The position numbers were made by a program, and so were the translations under genes. From Burkholderiaceae bacterium (GTDB lineage: Bacteria; Pseudomonadota; Gammaproteobacteria; Burkholderiales; Burkholderiaceae_C), in the NCBI GenBank assembly GCA_017848435.1, contig JAFEHU010000073.1, forward strand, positions 33,737 through 97,736: 64,000 nucleotides of DNA, read 5' to 3'. Below are positions 40,551 to 49,264 of this stretch, in pieces (positions within the stretch are counted from its first letter, which is position 1; every line of letters begins with the position of its first letter). Below the pieces are notes generated by a model. That model did not search any database. It had not been told where the DNA came from and saw only the letters and a program-made list of their open reading frames with translations.

Positions 40551-41852
40551 CTAACGCGGACGCGGCGGTGACACGGTCAAATCAACCTCGCCTTCGGCAA
40601 GGGTGGCGTGCAGCGGCTGGCCGGGCCGGGTGTCTGCGGCCCGCACCACGGTGTGGCCGTCGGCGTCGCGCAGCCAGGCGTAGCCGCGCCGCAGCACCAG
40701 CCGCGGATCGAGCAGGCTCAAGCGCAATTCGGCCCGGGCCAGCCGGTCTTGCCCATTCGACTGCCTGAGCGCGGTTTTTTGAACCAAATTGGCCTTGAGC
40801 CTCAGTAAATCCTGGCGGTAACGCTCTGATTTCAATAGCACCCCATGGGCCAGGCGTTGCCGCTGCTGTGCCAGGTCGGATTGCTGGCGGGCGATGCGGC
40901 TGGACGGCCGGCCCATGCGCGCCAGTGCGGTGTCCAGCCGCTGCTGTTGCCGGTCCAGGTGGCGCTGCGTGGCGTCGGTCAGGCGCTCTGCCATCAGGCC
41001 CAGTGCGCCGAGCCAGACCTCGCGCGGTGCGCTGACCAGTTCGGCGGCGGCGGTGGGCGTGGGGGCGCGCACGTCGGCGGCAAAGTCGGCCAGGGTGAAG
41101 TCGGTCTCGTGGCCAACGCCACAGAGCACCGGCACCGGGCTGGCGGCGATGCAGCGCACCAGCGCCTCGTCGTTGAAAGCCCACAGGTCTTCCAGCGCCC
41201 CACCGCCCCGCACCAGCAAGATGACGTCCATCGGCGGCAAGCCGTCGGGCGGTTGACTCGCCAGCGCGTAGAGCCGCGTCAAGGCCTGCACCAGCTCGGC
41301 GGGGGCCTGTGCGCCCTGCACCGACGCCGGTGCCAGCAGCACCGGGATGTGTGGCACGCGGCGGCGCAGGGCGGTCACCACGTCGTGCAGCGCGGCCGCG
41401 CCGAGCGAGGTGACGAGGCCGATCGCGCGGGGCATGGTGGGCAGCGGCCGTTTGCGGCTGGCATCGAAAAGGCCTTCTTGTTCCAGCCGCGCCTTGCGGC
41501 GCAGGAACTCCTCGAACAGCGCGCCCTGCCCGGCCCGGCGCATCGACTCGACCACCAGCTGCAGCTCGCCCCGCGCCTCGTACACGCCGAGGCGGCCACG
41601 TAGCTCCACCAGTTCACCGTCGCGTGGCTCGAAGTCCAGCAGGCTGGCGGCGCGGCGGAACATCGCGCAGCGCACCTGGCCCTGCGCATCGCGCAGCGAG
41701 AAGTAGCAGTGGCCGCTGGCGGCGCGCGAAAAACCGGTCAATTCGCCCTGCACCGCCACCGGGTTGAAGCGGGCTTCCAGCGCGTCGGCAATCGCTTTGC
41801 ACAGCGCCCCAACGGCCCAGACCCGACCTTCCAGGGGCAACAGGCTGCTCAT
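40551..41852 (-). CDS. xseA: Exodeoxyribonuclease VII large subunit
   Basis: A 433-residue protein. The N-terminal OB-fold contains VWAVGALCKAIADALEAR and VQGELTGFSRAASGHCYFSL; the catalytic region has RAIGLVTSLGAAALHDV and ILLVRGGGALEDLWAFNDE; coiled coil follows (about 270-350) and RLVLRRGYAWLRD lies near the C-terminus. With XseB it degrades single-stranded DNA. Residues around 338-360 (VLLKSERYRQDLLRLKANLV) are encoded by an AT-rich dispersed repeat, with CTA, TTA and AGG codons. The gene is divergent from exbB; xseB is not adjacent. Confidence 0.94.
   Translation of the reverse strand: MSSLLPLEGRVWAVGALCKAIADALEARFNPVAVQGELTGFSRAASGHCYFSLRDAQGQVRCAMFRRAASLLDFEPRDGELVELRGRLGVYEARGELQLVVESMRRAGQGALFEEFLRRKARLEQEGLFDASRKRPLPTMPRAIGLVTSLGAAALHDVVTALRRRVPHIPVLLAPASVQGAQAPAELVQALTRLYALASQPPDGLPPMDVILLVRGGGALEDLWAFNDEALVRCIAASPVPVLCGVGHETDFTLADFAADVRAPTPTAAAELVSAPREVWLGALGLMAERLTDATQRHLDRQQQRLDTALARMGRPSSRIARQQSDLAQQRQRLAHGVLLKSERYRQDLLRLKANLVQKTALRQSNGQDRLARAELRLSLLDPRLVLRRGYAWLRDADGHTVVRAADTRPGQPLHATLAEGEVDLTVSPPRPR
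40775..40840 (+). repeat. AT-rich dispersed mini-repeat, copy D (in xseA, antisense)
   Basis: Contains TTTTTTGAACCAAATTGG, CCTTGAGCCTCAGTAAATC, CTGGCGGTAACGCTC and TTTCAATAGCA. It aligns end to end with copies A, B and E. Open in the xseA reading frame. Confidence 0.75.
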
Positions 41853-42189
41853 GCCGACGGCCGGGCTGCGCTGTCCACTGCCCGGCGCACGCTGGAACGC
41901 TGGTGCAGCGGGTTCAAAACCCCTGTGCGGATGCTGATTTTGTGGTGCAAGTGCATGATTTCATTGGGATTTTTGCTGCCTAATTCGACATCGCTTTGTC
42001 ACAATCACGGTTTGGTGCGGCTCGGCGGACAGGGGGTACCGGGTTTTTCACAAAGTTATCCACAGTTTCTGTGCACCAGTGCACCGGTCTGACAGCCCTG
42101 CCAGGGGCAACATGCCGTGGTGTTTCAGCGCCGGGCGGCGAAGGCGCTGCGTCATAATCGGCCGCGTCATCACCTGTGCGGAGTGCCAT
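41853..42189. other. 337-bp intergenic region between xseA and exbB with a consensus DnaA box
   Basis: No gene was seen. It is less GC-rich in the middle (41935-42070) and contains TTATCCACA at 42056-42064, a perfect DnaA-box consensus, preceded by TTTTTCACAAAG. It must hold the divergent promoters of xseA and exbB. A single box does not make an origin; a regulatory role or chance are both possible. Confidence 0.5.
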
Positions 42190-42819
42190 TTGTTTTTGAT
42201 CATACAAGCCGCTGGCTGGCCCATCTGGCCGCTCATAGCCTGCTCCGTCCTGGCCCTGGCGCTGGTCATTGAGCGCTTTGTATCGCTCCGCGCCAACAAG
42301 ATCGTGCCCGCCAAACTGCTGGACGACGTGCTGACCGTCTCACGCAGCGCGGTGCCCACGCCAGAAGTGGTGACGCAACTGGAACAGAACTCGGTGCTCG
42401 GCGCGGTACTCGCCAGCGGTTTCCGGGCGCTCAACAGCAACCCCCGCTGCAGCGAAGCCGACCTGCGCGCCAGCATCGAGGCCGCCGGCCGGCTCGCCGC
42501 CCACCAGCTGGAACGCTACCTGACCGCACTGGCCACCATTGCCTCGGCCGCACCGCTGCTGGGCCTGCTCGGCACGGTCATCGGCATGATCGAGATTTTT
42601 GGCTCCCAGTCGGGCGGCGGCAGCGTGTCGTCCAGCAACCCGGCACAGCTGGCCCAGGGCATTTCGATTGCCCTCTACAACACCGCGTTTGGCCTGATCG
42701 TGGCCATCCCGGCGCTGATCATGTGGCGCTATTTCCGCGCCCGTGCTGACGCCCACCTGCTGACGCTGGAACTGTCAGCCGAGCGTTTCATGCGCCACCT
42801 GAACCAACTCAGAAAATGA
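42190..42819 (+). CDS. exbB: MotA/TolQ/ExbB proton channel family protein
   Basis: 209 residues from a TTG at 42190 (product MFLIIQAAGWPIWPLIACS), preceded by GGAG at six-base spacing; upstream ATG codons would add a non-conserved leader. It has three membrane helices (about 5-27, 109-130 and 155-178). The TolQ/ExbB signature LATIASAAPLLGLLGTVIGM and the following ISIALYNTAFGLIVAIPAL are clear. With ExbD it forms the proton-driven stator that energises TonB or TolA. The partner exbD follows after 82 bases. Whether it serves TonB or Tol is open; tolQ/tolR are not with tolB in this window. Confidence 0.9.
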   Translation: MFLIIQAAGWPIWPLIACSVLALALVIERFVSLRANKIVPAKLLDDVLTVSRSAVPTPEVVTQLEQNSVLGAVLASGFRALNSNPRCSEADLRASIEAAGRLAAHQLERYLTALATIASAAPLLGLLGTVIGMIEIFGSQSGGGSVSSSNPAQLAQGISIALYNTAFGLIVAIPALIMWRYFRARADAHLLTLELSAERFMRHLNQLRK

Positions 42820-42821
42820 GC

Positions 42822-42901
42822 CCCCACACTCCCCGCTTCGCGTGGTTCGCTGCCCCCCAAGGGGGCCATCGCGCCTTGGGGCGGCCCTGCGGAGCGCGGC
42901 C
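42822..42901. repeat. GC-rich palindromic intergenic repeat (REP-like) between exbB and exbD
   Basis: The whole gap is a structured GC-rich sequence. GCCCCCCAAGGGGGC forms one palindrome, and GCCCCCCAAGG with CCTTGGGGC forms a longer stem across the CATCGC centre. The ending GCGGAGCGCGGCC runs up to the exbD ATG and may carry its Shine-Dalgarno. Sequences of this kind are, as I recall, frequent between genes in Comamonadaceae. Confidence 0.65.
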
Positions 42902-43339
42902 ATGAACTTCCGCCCACGCGACCGCTGGGGCGCGAGCACCGAACCCGAGATCAACCTGATCCCGTTCATCGACGTGCTGCTGGTGGTGCTGATCTTCCTG
43001 ATGCTGTCCACCACCTACAGCAAGTTCAGCGAGTTGCAGCTCAAGCTGCCGGTGGCCGACGCCGACGCGCAGCGCAACTACCCGAAAGAGGTGGTGGTCG
43101 CCATTGCCGCCGATGGCCGCTACCTGGTCAACAAACAGCCGCTCAGCGGGCGCGACGTGGCAGCAATGGTCGACGCCCTGAACACCGCCGCCAAGGCCGG
43201 CAAAGACAGCGTGGTCATCATCAGCGCCGATGCGGCCGCGCCGCACCAGGCCGTCATCACCGTGATGGAAGCCGCCCGCCGCAGCGGCTTGAGCCAGATC
43301 ACGTTTGCCGCGCAGACCCCCACCGCCAAAGGCCCCTGA
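42902..43339 (+). CDS. exbD: ExbD/TolR family biopolymer transport protein
   Basis: 145 residues from ATG 42902. A short cytoplasmic start is followed by one membrane helix with the essential Asp ([19 protein letters not shown], Asp near residue 24) and a periplasmic domain ending in [20 protein letters not shown]. It pairs with ExbB to couple the proton gradient to TonB/TolA work. An upstream ATG at 42842 lies in the palindromic repeat and is not used. lpxK follows 34 bases later. Confidence 0.92.
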   Translation: MNFRPRDRWGASTEPEINLIPFIDVLLVVLIFLMLSTTYSKFSELQLKLPVADADAQRNYPKEVVVAIAADGRYLVNKQPLSGRDVAAMVDALNTAAKAGKDSVVIISADAAAPHQAVITVMEAARRSGLSQITFAAQTPTAKGP

Positions 43340-43373
43340 CCGTGGCCTTGCGCGCGGCCCAAGCCACACCGCC

Positions 43374-44387
43374 ATGAACGCGCGCAGCCTGCGCCTCACC
43401 GTCTGGCCCCGCCGTGGCGCGCTGGCCTGTGTGCTGTGGCCCGTGTCCCTGCTCTACCGCGCCTTGGCCGCACTGAACCGAGGGCTCTACGCCGCGGGCC
43501 TGCGGCAACGCGCCCAGGTCAGCGTGCCGGTGGTGGTGGTTGGCAACGTGGTGGCCGGCGGCGCGGGCAAAACGCCGGTGGTGATGGCGGTGGTGCACCA
43601 CCTGCGCCAGCGCGGGCTGGCGATGGCCGTGGTGTCGCGCGGTTATGGCCGCAGCACCCGCGACTGCCGCGAAGTCCTGCCCGACAGCTTGGCCCGGGAA
43701 GTCGGCGACGAACCCTTGCTGCTGCGCCAGGCCACCGGTGTGCCGGTGTTTGTGGCCGCCTTGCGGGCCGACGCCGCCCGCGCCGCACTGCGGCGTTACC
43801 CCGAGACCCAGGTCATCGTCTGCGACGACGGCCTGCAGCACTGGGCCTTGCAGCGCGATGTGGACATCTGCGTCTTTGACGAGCGCGGCGTGGGCAATGG
43901 CTGGTGCCTGCCCGCCGGCCCGCTGCGCGAACCCTGGCCCCGCGCGGTGGACCTGGTGGTGGCCCATGGCGCTGTACCTGCCGGTGGCAACGCGCCCGCC
44001 TTCGCAGGCACACGTCGGCTGGCCACACACGCCCGCCGCGCCGATGGCCAGCAGACCGCGCTGGCCGACCTGCGCGGCCAACCCCTTTACGCGCTGGCCG
44101 GCATTGCCCGCCCGGAAGCGTTCTTCAGCCTGCTGGCCGACGCCGGGCTGACGCCCACCCACACCGAAGCGCTGCCAGACCACTATGATTTTGAGAGCTG
44201 GACGGCCAGGAAGGACGAAGGCTCAGCACTGGTTTGCACCGAAAAAGACGCGGTGAAGCTGTGGCGGCGCTGTCCCGACGCTTGGGCTGTGCCCCTGGAG
44301 GTGGTGCTGCCCGACGCGTTTTACCAGCGGCTCGATGCGCTGCTCGCGCCAAAGTTATCATTGCCGCATGGACACACGACTGCTTGA
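43374..44387 (+). CDS. lpxK: Tetraacyldisaccharide 4'-kinase
   Basis: 337 residues from ATG 43374. A membrane-associated N-terminus is followed by a P-loop in [20 protein letters not shown], the family segment [12 protein letters not shown], the catalytic [20 protein letters not shown] and C-terminal [11 protein letters not shown]. LpxK phosphorylates the 4' position of lipid A disaccharide at the inner membrane. The residues before CTEKDA ([15 protein letters not shown]) coincide with a weak match to the dispersed repeat. The stop overlaps the UPF0434 gene; kdsB follows. This fits an LPS gene block. Confidence 0.94.
   Translation: MNARSLRLTVWPRRGALACVLWPVSLLYRALAALNRGLYAAGLRQRAQVSVPVVVVGNVVAGGAGKTPVVMAVVHHLRQRGLAMAVVSRGYGRSTRDCREVLPDSLAREVGDEPLLLRQATGVPVFVAALRADAARAALRRYPETQVIVCDDGLQHWALQRDVDICVFDERGVGNGWCLPAGPLREPWPRAVDLVVAHGAVPAGGNAPAFAGTRRLATHARRADGQQTALADLRGQPLYALAGIARPEAFFSLLADAGLTPTHTEALPDHYDFESWTARKDEGSALVCTEKDAVKLWRRCPDAWAVPLEVVLPDAFYQRLDALLAPKLSLPHGHTTA
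44183..44247 (-). repeat. Possible degenerate AT-rich mini-repeat, copy H (in lpxK)
   Basis: On the minus strand: TTTTTCGGTGCAAACCAG, TGCTGAGCCTTCGTCC, TTCCTGGCCGTCCAGCT and CTCAAAATCATAGT. The order and spacing follow the family, but identity is low and part of it encodes the conserved CTEKD motif, so chance is possible. Confidence 0.35.
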
Positions 44388-44550
44388 ACTGCTGGTTTGC
44401 CCGGTCACCAAGGGCCCGCTCGACTACCACCGCGAGCAGCAGGAACTGGTGTCACGCTCGGCCCGGCTGGCCTACCCGGTGCGCGACGGTATCCCCATCC
44501 TGCTGGAAAACGAAGCCCGCACCCTGACCGACGACGAGTTGGGGCTGTGA
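44368..44550 (+). CDS. UPF0434/YcaR (Trm112-like) family protein
   Basis: A 60-residue protein starting inside the end of lpxK (20-base overlap). The sequence [20 protein letters not shown] followed by [20 protein letters not shown] matches the YcaR family, a small Trm112-like fold, here with only one Cys-Pro pair. Its role is unsettled; it lies between lpxK and kdsB in many proteobacteria. Its stop overlaps the kdsB start (GTGA). Confidence 0.92.
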   Translation: MDTRLLELLVCPVTKGPLDYHREQQELVSRSARLAYPVRDGIPILLENEARTLTDDELGL

Positions 44551-45326
44551 ACGCCACCCCTGCGACCGGTTTCGTGGTCATTGTTCCGGCCCGACTCGCT
44601 TCCACGCGCCTGCCCAACAAACCCCTGGCCGACATCGGCGGCGTGCCCATGGTGGTGCGCGTGGCCCAGCGTGCCCAGCAGTCTGCTGCCGCGCAAGTGG
44701 TGGTGGCGGCAGACCATGCCGACATCGTCGCCGCCTGCACGGCGCATGGCATCCGCGCGCTGCTGACCCGCGCCGACCACCCGTCCGGCAGCGACCGCCT
44801 GGCCGAGGCCTGCGACCTGCTGCAACTGGGCGACGACGCCTGCGTGGTCAACGTGCAGGGCGACGAGCCGCTGATCGCACCGGCACTGATCGACGCCGTG
44901 GCCCAGTTGCTGCAAGAGCGGCCCGACGCCGCGATGGGCACCGCCGCCCATGCCATCGACACGCTGGCCGACTTCCAGAACCCGAACGTGGTGAAAGTGG
45001 TGCTCGACGCCCGGCAGATGGCGCTGTATTTCAGCCGCGCGCCCATGCCCTGGTGGCGCGACGGCTTTGCCAACGGCCAACACACACTGCCCGAACCCAG
45101 GCCACTGCGGCATGTCGGCATCTACGCCTACCGCGCCGGTTTCCTGCGCCAGTTTCCCCAATTGCCGCCCGCCCCCATTGAGCAAACCGAAGCGCTGGAG
45201 CAACTGCGTGCGCTGTGGCACGGCCACCGGATTGCGGTGCACATCAGCGCGCAAGCCCCCGGCCCCGGGGTGGACACGCCGGACGACCTGGAACGCGTGC
45301 GCCAGCTGGTGGCAACGGGCCACTGA
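44547..45326 (+). CDS. kdsB: CMP-KDO synthetase (3-deoxy-manno-octulosonate cytidylyltransferase)
   Basis: 259 residues from a GTG at 44547 that overlaps the previous stop. The nucleotidyltransferase start [20 protein letters not shown] is diagnostic; [26 protein letters not shown] and the later [16 protein letters not shown] and [12 protein letters not shown] complete the KdsB pattern. It activates KDO as CMP-KDO for the LPS inner core. Part of the lpxK-ycaR-kdsB string, with adk 152 bases downstream. Confidence 0.96.
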   Translation: MNATPATGFVVIVPARLASTRLPNKPLADIGGVPMVVRVAQRAQQSAAAQVVVAADHADIVAACTAHGIRALLTRADHPSGSDRLAEACDLLQLGDDACVVNVQGDEPLIAPALIDAVAQLLQERPDAAMGTAAHAIDTLADFQNPNVVKVVLDARQMALYFSRAPMPWWRDGFANGQHTLPEPRPLRHVGIYAYRAGFLRQFPQLPPAPIEQTEALEQLRALWHGHRIAVHISAQAPGPGVDTPDDLERVRQLVATGH

Positions 45327-45367
45327 CAGCGCCAGCCCGCCGTGTGGGGGGATGTCAGCCGCCGTGA

Positions 45368-46135
<768 letters not shown>

Positions 46136-46154
46136 GCCACCACCGCCACGCACC

Positions 46155-46190
46155 AAGCCGCCCGGCACCCGCCGCGGCGGCTTTTTTGTT
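46155..46190 (+). terminator. Terminator downstream of adk
   Basis: AAGCCGCC and GGCGGCTT arms enclose a 13-base GC-rich loop and are followed by a T-rich run. It abuts the convergent DUF6152 gene. Confidence 0.8.
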
Positions 46191-46192
46191 TT

Positions 46193-46657
46193 TCAGGCCG
46201 GGCTGGAACGCAGGCCGTAGACCTGCCCCCCGACAAACAGGTACTCGGCCCGCAGCACCGCGTCGCCTTTTTCACCGGTGAAGGTGAAGCCCACCACCGC
46301 CACGCTGGCCCCAGGCTGGATCTCGGCCACCTTCCAGGCGGCCAGCCGGGTCAACGGCGCCAGTTCCACCTCCCATCGCCGGTCGGTGCGGTTCGGCAAC
46401 ACCGTTCTGGCCAGCAACGCCTGGCCTTCAACAGGTGCCGACTGCGCTGGCAGCGTACGCTGGGCCAGATCGGCGGGCAGTTGCAGCCTGGCCGGCAACT
46501 CCAGTTCCAGTTCGGCGTGTGGGTTTTGCCATTTCACCTTGGCCACCCGGCCCTCCAGGTAGAGCGGCCGGGTCTGGTCAAAACTGCTCCAGCCATGGTG
46601 GGCCTGCGCCCAGGCGGGCAGCACCAGGGCGGTGAGCAGCAGTTGGCGTCGTTCCAT
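46193..46657 (-). CDS. DUF6152-like exported protein
   Basis: A 154-residue protein with a Tat-like or Sec signal (MERRQLLLTALVLPAWAQA) and the start HHGWSSFDQTRPLYLEGRV, followed by KVKWQNPHAELELEL: the pattern of the DUF6152 family of small exported beta-rich proteins. The function is unknown. The His-His start of the mature protein could bind a metal. It lies 12 bases downstream of a small membrane-protein gene on the same strand, suggesting they act together at the envelope. Confidence 0.75.
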   Translation of the reverse strand: MERRQLLLTALVLPAWAQAHHGWSSFDQTRPLYLEGRVAKVKWQNPHAELELELPARLQLPADLAQRTLPAQSAPVEGQALLARTVLPNRTDRRWEVELAPLTRLAAWKVAEIQPGASVAVVGFTFTGEKGDAVLRAEYLFVGGQVYGLRSSPA

Positions 46658-46669
46658 CGTCTTTCTCCT

Positions 46670-47089
46670 TCAGCGGTAAGCGATCCAGCGGCCACAGGTC
46701 ACCACAGCGAGCCAGACCAGCGTTGACAACAGCATCTGCGCACGCGCCCAGCCGTCCAGTTTGTCGAGCGAGCCGCGCGCGTGGAACACCGCCGCATTAC
46801 ACGCCGCGGCGAATAACAGCAGCATCTTGAGGGTGAAAACACGGTTGCTCAGCAACTCCTGCGGCTGCGAAGCAAACATCAGCAGGCCCGATGCCACCGC
46901 CAGCCCAAACCCCGCCGCCGCCAACCCCAGGCTCAGCCGCGCCAGGTCTTTCACCGGCAGGGCCTTGCCCCAGCCAAACACCCGCAGTTCCAGCAGCACC
47001 AGGTTGCCCAGCAGCAGTGCGATGCCGCAAATGTGCACCACCTCCAAAGCCGGGTAGGCCCAGACGTGCGACTTCAGCGCGGTGAACAT
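46670..47089 (-). CDS. Conserved four-helix membrane protein
   Basis: 139 residues from the ATG at 47089, overlapping the end of the asparaginase gene by 16 bases. Four hydrophobic helices are visible (about 12-36 VVHICGIALLLGNLVLLELR, 53-72, 83-104 and 115-135), with a conserved-looking His in ALEVVHICG. It resembles small DUF2214/DUF6644-type membrane proteins, sometimes found beside cytochrome or exported-protein genes, but I cannot assign it with confidence. Grouped with the DUF6152-like gene. Confidence 0.7.
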   Translation of the reverse strand: MFTALKSHVWAYPALEVVHICGIALLLGNLVLLELRVFGWGKALPVKDLARLSLGLAAAGFGLAVASGLLMFASQPQELLSNRVFTLKMLLLFAAACNAAVFHARGSLDKLDGWARAQMLLSTLVWLAVVTCGRWIAYR

Positions 47090-48036
47090 GTCAGCAGTTC
47101 CAGCGCCAGCGCGATGCGCGCCTTCACCGGCGACAGGCCTTGCGCATCGGGCAGGCGTTGCGCTGCAGGCGACACCGGCCCCAGCGCACAGCGCGTGCTG
47201 CGCCACACCACCACCCCGGCCGCCTGCGCCCGCAGCAACGCCGCTTCCAGCGCGTGGTGCACCGTGCCGCTGCCGGTGCCCGCCACCACAATGCCGCGCA
47301 CGCCTTGCGCCAGCAGCGCGTCCACCACCAAGCCATCGGCACCGGCATGGCTGGTGACGATGTCGACCGGCGGCCAGTCGGCATCGGACGCTATATTTTC
47401 AATAGCTGAACCGCTATATTTCACTGAGGCTTGAGGCCAGTTTCGTATCAAAAACAGGCGGTGGCTGCGGATTTTGCCCAAAACACCGGCATCGCCCGAG
47501 CTGAAGGCATCAAGCCGGCTAGTGTGCAGTTTTTGCACGTCCAGCGCGCCATGCAGCGTGCCCGCGCACACGGCCAGCACGCCCTGAGCACCGGGATGCA
47601 GGGCCACGGAGATGGCATCACGCAGGTTTTGCGGGCCGTCGGGCGCCAGCGAGGTGGCGGGCCGCATCGCGCAGGTCAGCACCACCGGCTTGGCCGCAGG
47701 CAGCGTGGCGTACAGAAAGTAGGCGGTTTCTTCCAGTGTGTCGGTGCCGTGGGTGATGACCACCCCCACCACATCGGCCTGCGCCAGCCAGTGCGCCACA
47801 CGGCGCCGCAGCTGCCACCACAGCGCCGGGCCCATGTCCTTGCTGTCCACCTGTGCCACCTGCTCCGCGACCAGCACCAAGTTGGCTGGCAGCTTGGGCA
47901 GGTGCTGCAGCAGCTGGTCTACGCCAATCTGGCCGGCGCGGTAATGGCGGTCGTCGCCCGGTTGTGCCGAGGTCCCGGCGATCGTGCCGCCGGTGCCCAA
48001 CACCACCACCTTGTGCGCCTTGTTTGGTTCAGCCAC
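47074..48036 (-). CDS. Asparaginase (L-asparaginase family)
   Basis: 320 residues if the GTG at 48036 is used (a TTG two codons upstream is the alternative). Both catalytic threonine motifs are present: [13 protein letters not shown] near the N-terminus and [17 protein letters not shown] around residue 95. There is no signal peptide, so it is probably cytoplasmic. It hydrolyses asparagine to aspartate and ammonia. Residues about 197-218 ([18 protein letters not shown] and following) come from the AT-rich dispersed repeat, with ATA and CGA codons. Divergent from lexA; one LexA box lies only 18 bases from its start. Confidence 0.9.
   Translation of the reverse strand: MAEPNKAHKVVVLGTGGTIAGTSAQPGDDRHYRAGQIGVDQLLQHLPKLPANLVLVAEQVAQVDSKDMGPALWWQLRRRVAHWLAQADVVGVVITHGTDTLEETAYFLYATLPAAKPVVLTCAMRPATSLAPDGPQNLRDAISVALHPGAQGVLAVCAGTLHGALDVQKLHTSRLDAFSSGDAGVLGKIRSHRLFLIRNWPQASVKYSGSAIENIASDADWPPVDIVTSHAGADGLVVDALLAQGVRGIVVAGTGSGTVHHALEAALLRAQAAGVVVWRSTRCALGPVSPAAQRLPDAQGLSPVKARIALALELLTCSPR
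47389..47455 (-). repeat. AT-rich dispersed mini-repeat, copy E (in asparaginase gene, sense)
   Basis: On the minus strand: TTTTTGATACGAAACTGG, CCTCAAGCCTCAGTGAAAT, ATAGCGGTTCAGC and TATTGAAAATATAGCG. It shares GGCCTCAAGCC plus AGTGAAA with copy A and the terminal GCTAT/ATAGC hairpin with copy B. In frame with the gene. Confidence 0.8.
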
Positions 48037-48053
48037 TTGCAAACTTTCGAAAA

Positions 48054-48069
48054 CTGGTTAAAAATACAG
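48054..48069. promoter_or_regulatory. LexA (SOS) box 1
   Basis: CTGG-N8-ACAG, one base from the CTGT-N8-ACAG consensus. It lies between the divergent asparaginase and lexA genes. Confidence 0.8.
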
Positions 48070-48072
48070 TTA

Positions 48073-48088
48073 CTGGATATTAAGACAG
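48073..48088. promoter_or_regulatory. LexA (SOS) box 2
   Basis: A second CTGG-N8-ACAG, 19 bases from the first (start to start), about two helical turns, so two LexA dimers could bind on the same face. It lies 63 bases upstream of the lexA ATG. Confidence 0.8.
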
Positions 48089-48150
48089 TTAACAGCAAGA
48101 CGCTTTTTTACCGCACCCCGTTCCAGCGGCGTGCCACACAGGGGATGGCC

Positions 48151-48834
48151 ATGGACATGCAGAATTTTCCCGTCAAGCTGACCGCACGCCAGCAACAAAT
48201 CCTGGACCTGATCCAGAGCGCCATCGCCCGCACCGGCGCGCCCCCCACGCGCGCTGAAATCGCCTCCGAGCTCGGCTTCAAATCCGCCAATGCGGCCGAA
48301 GAGCATCTGCAGGCGCTGGCCCGCAAAGGCGTGATTGAACTCGTCAGCGGCACCTCGCGCGGCATCCGCCTCAAAAGCGAAACCCTGCGCGCGCTGAACG
48401 AATCGCGCATCAAGCAGTACGCCCTGCCCTTGCCCAGCCTGGCCCAGCTCGCCCTGCCCCTGGTGGGCCGTGTGGCCGCAGGCTCACCCATCCTGGCGCA
48501 GGAGCATGTGGACCAAACCTATTATGTCGAAAGCAGCCTGTTCCAGCGCCAGCCCGACTACCTGCTGAAAGTGAAGGGCATGTCAATGCGCGACATCGGC
48601 ATCATGGACGGCGACCTGCTGGCGGTGCAAATGACCAAAGAAGCCAAAAACGGCCAGATCGTCGTGGCACGGCTCGGTGAAGAAGTCACCGTCAAGCGCC
48701 TGCGCCGCAACAAAAACGTGATCGAACTGCACGCCGAAAACCCCGAGTTCAAAACCATTGTGGTCGAGCCCGGTGAGCCGTTCGAGATCGAAGGCCTGGC
48801 TGTGGGCCTGATCCGCAACACCATGCTGATGTGA
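48151..48834 (+). CDS. lexA: SOS-response repressor and protease LexA
   Basis: 227 residues from ATG 48151; in-frame ATGs at 48145 and 48157 are alternatives. The winged-helix DNA-binding domain (1-75) includes [18 protein letters not shown] and [12 protein letters not shown]. The cleavage site is Ala110-Gly111 (RVAAGSPIL); the catalytic dyad is Ser145 (KGMSMRDIG) and Lys182 (VTVKRL), with the same 37-residue spacing as E. coli Ser119/Lys156. LexA represses SOS genes and cuts itself when RecA filaments form. Two tandem SOS boxes upstream indicate autoregulation. Confidence 0.97.
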   Translation: MDMQNFPVKLTARQQQILDLIQSAIARTGAPPTRAEIASELGFKSANAAEEHLQALARKGVIELVSGTSRGIRLKSETLRALNESRIKQYALPLPSLAQLALPLVGRVAAGSPILAQEHVDQTYYVESSLFQRQPDYLLKVKGMSMRDIGIMDGDLLAVQMTKEAKNGQIVVARLGEEVTVKRLRRNKNVIELHAENPEFKTIVVEPGEPFEIEGLAVGLIRNTMLM

Positions 48835-48934
48835 GCCAGAAGCACCGGAATGCCCCCCATTCCCCGCGATTGACCATTCAAGCAGACGCCTTCCTCACCG
48901 AAAGCCTTGTTACCTCCTCGCTGAAAGCCGTTTC

Positions 48935-49201
48935 ATGCACACCCTCCACCTCGCCGCCACGCCATTCCGCAGCCTGCTGACCTGGCTCTCCGGCCCTGCA
49001 GTGGCCACCGCACCGGTGCCTGCAACGGCCTTTTCGTCCGCCCCTGTCCGTTTGGCCGAGCGGCGCAGCCGCCCACTGCGGGTGCTGCGCGTGCTGGACG
49101 GCCCGCAGGAACGCTCGGCCGCTGGCCGCATGGTGATTTCCGGCCGCTTTGCCGACGTCTGCGCCGAACTCGACCGCCTCGCTGCCGCCGAACGGCACTG
49201 A
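48935..49201 (+). CDS. Small conserved hypothetical protein
   Basis: 88 residues. The N-terminal half is Ala/Pro-rich and variable; the C-terminal half is compact and basic, ending with LRVLRVLDGPQERSAAGRMV, then SGRFADVCAELDRLAAAE. I believe short proteins ending in a GRMVISGRxADVCAELxRL-type motif recur in Comamonadaceae, but the function is unknown. The gene lies 100 bases after lexA and 63 bases before a dehydrogenase gene, on the same strand, so it may be read through from lexA. Confidence 0.65.
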   Translation: MHTLHLAATPFRSLLTWLSGPAVATAPVPATAFSSAPVRLAERRSRPLRVLRVLDGPQERSAAGRMVISGRFADVCAELDRLAAAERH

Positions 49202-49264
49202 AGGCGCCGGCCACCGGCCAGCCTGAAGCGAGGGTTGTCCCGAACTTGCGGGCACAATCACCGC

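Noticed and set aside
42056..42064. A replication origin suggested by the DnaA box
   Set aside because: Only one consensus box was seen, with no AT-rich unwinding element and no dnaA/dnaN/gidA genes nearby.
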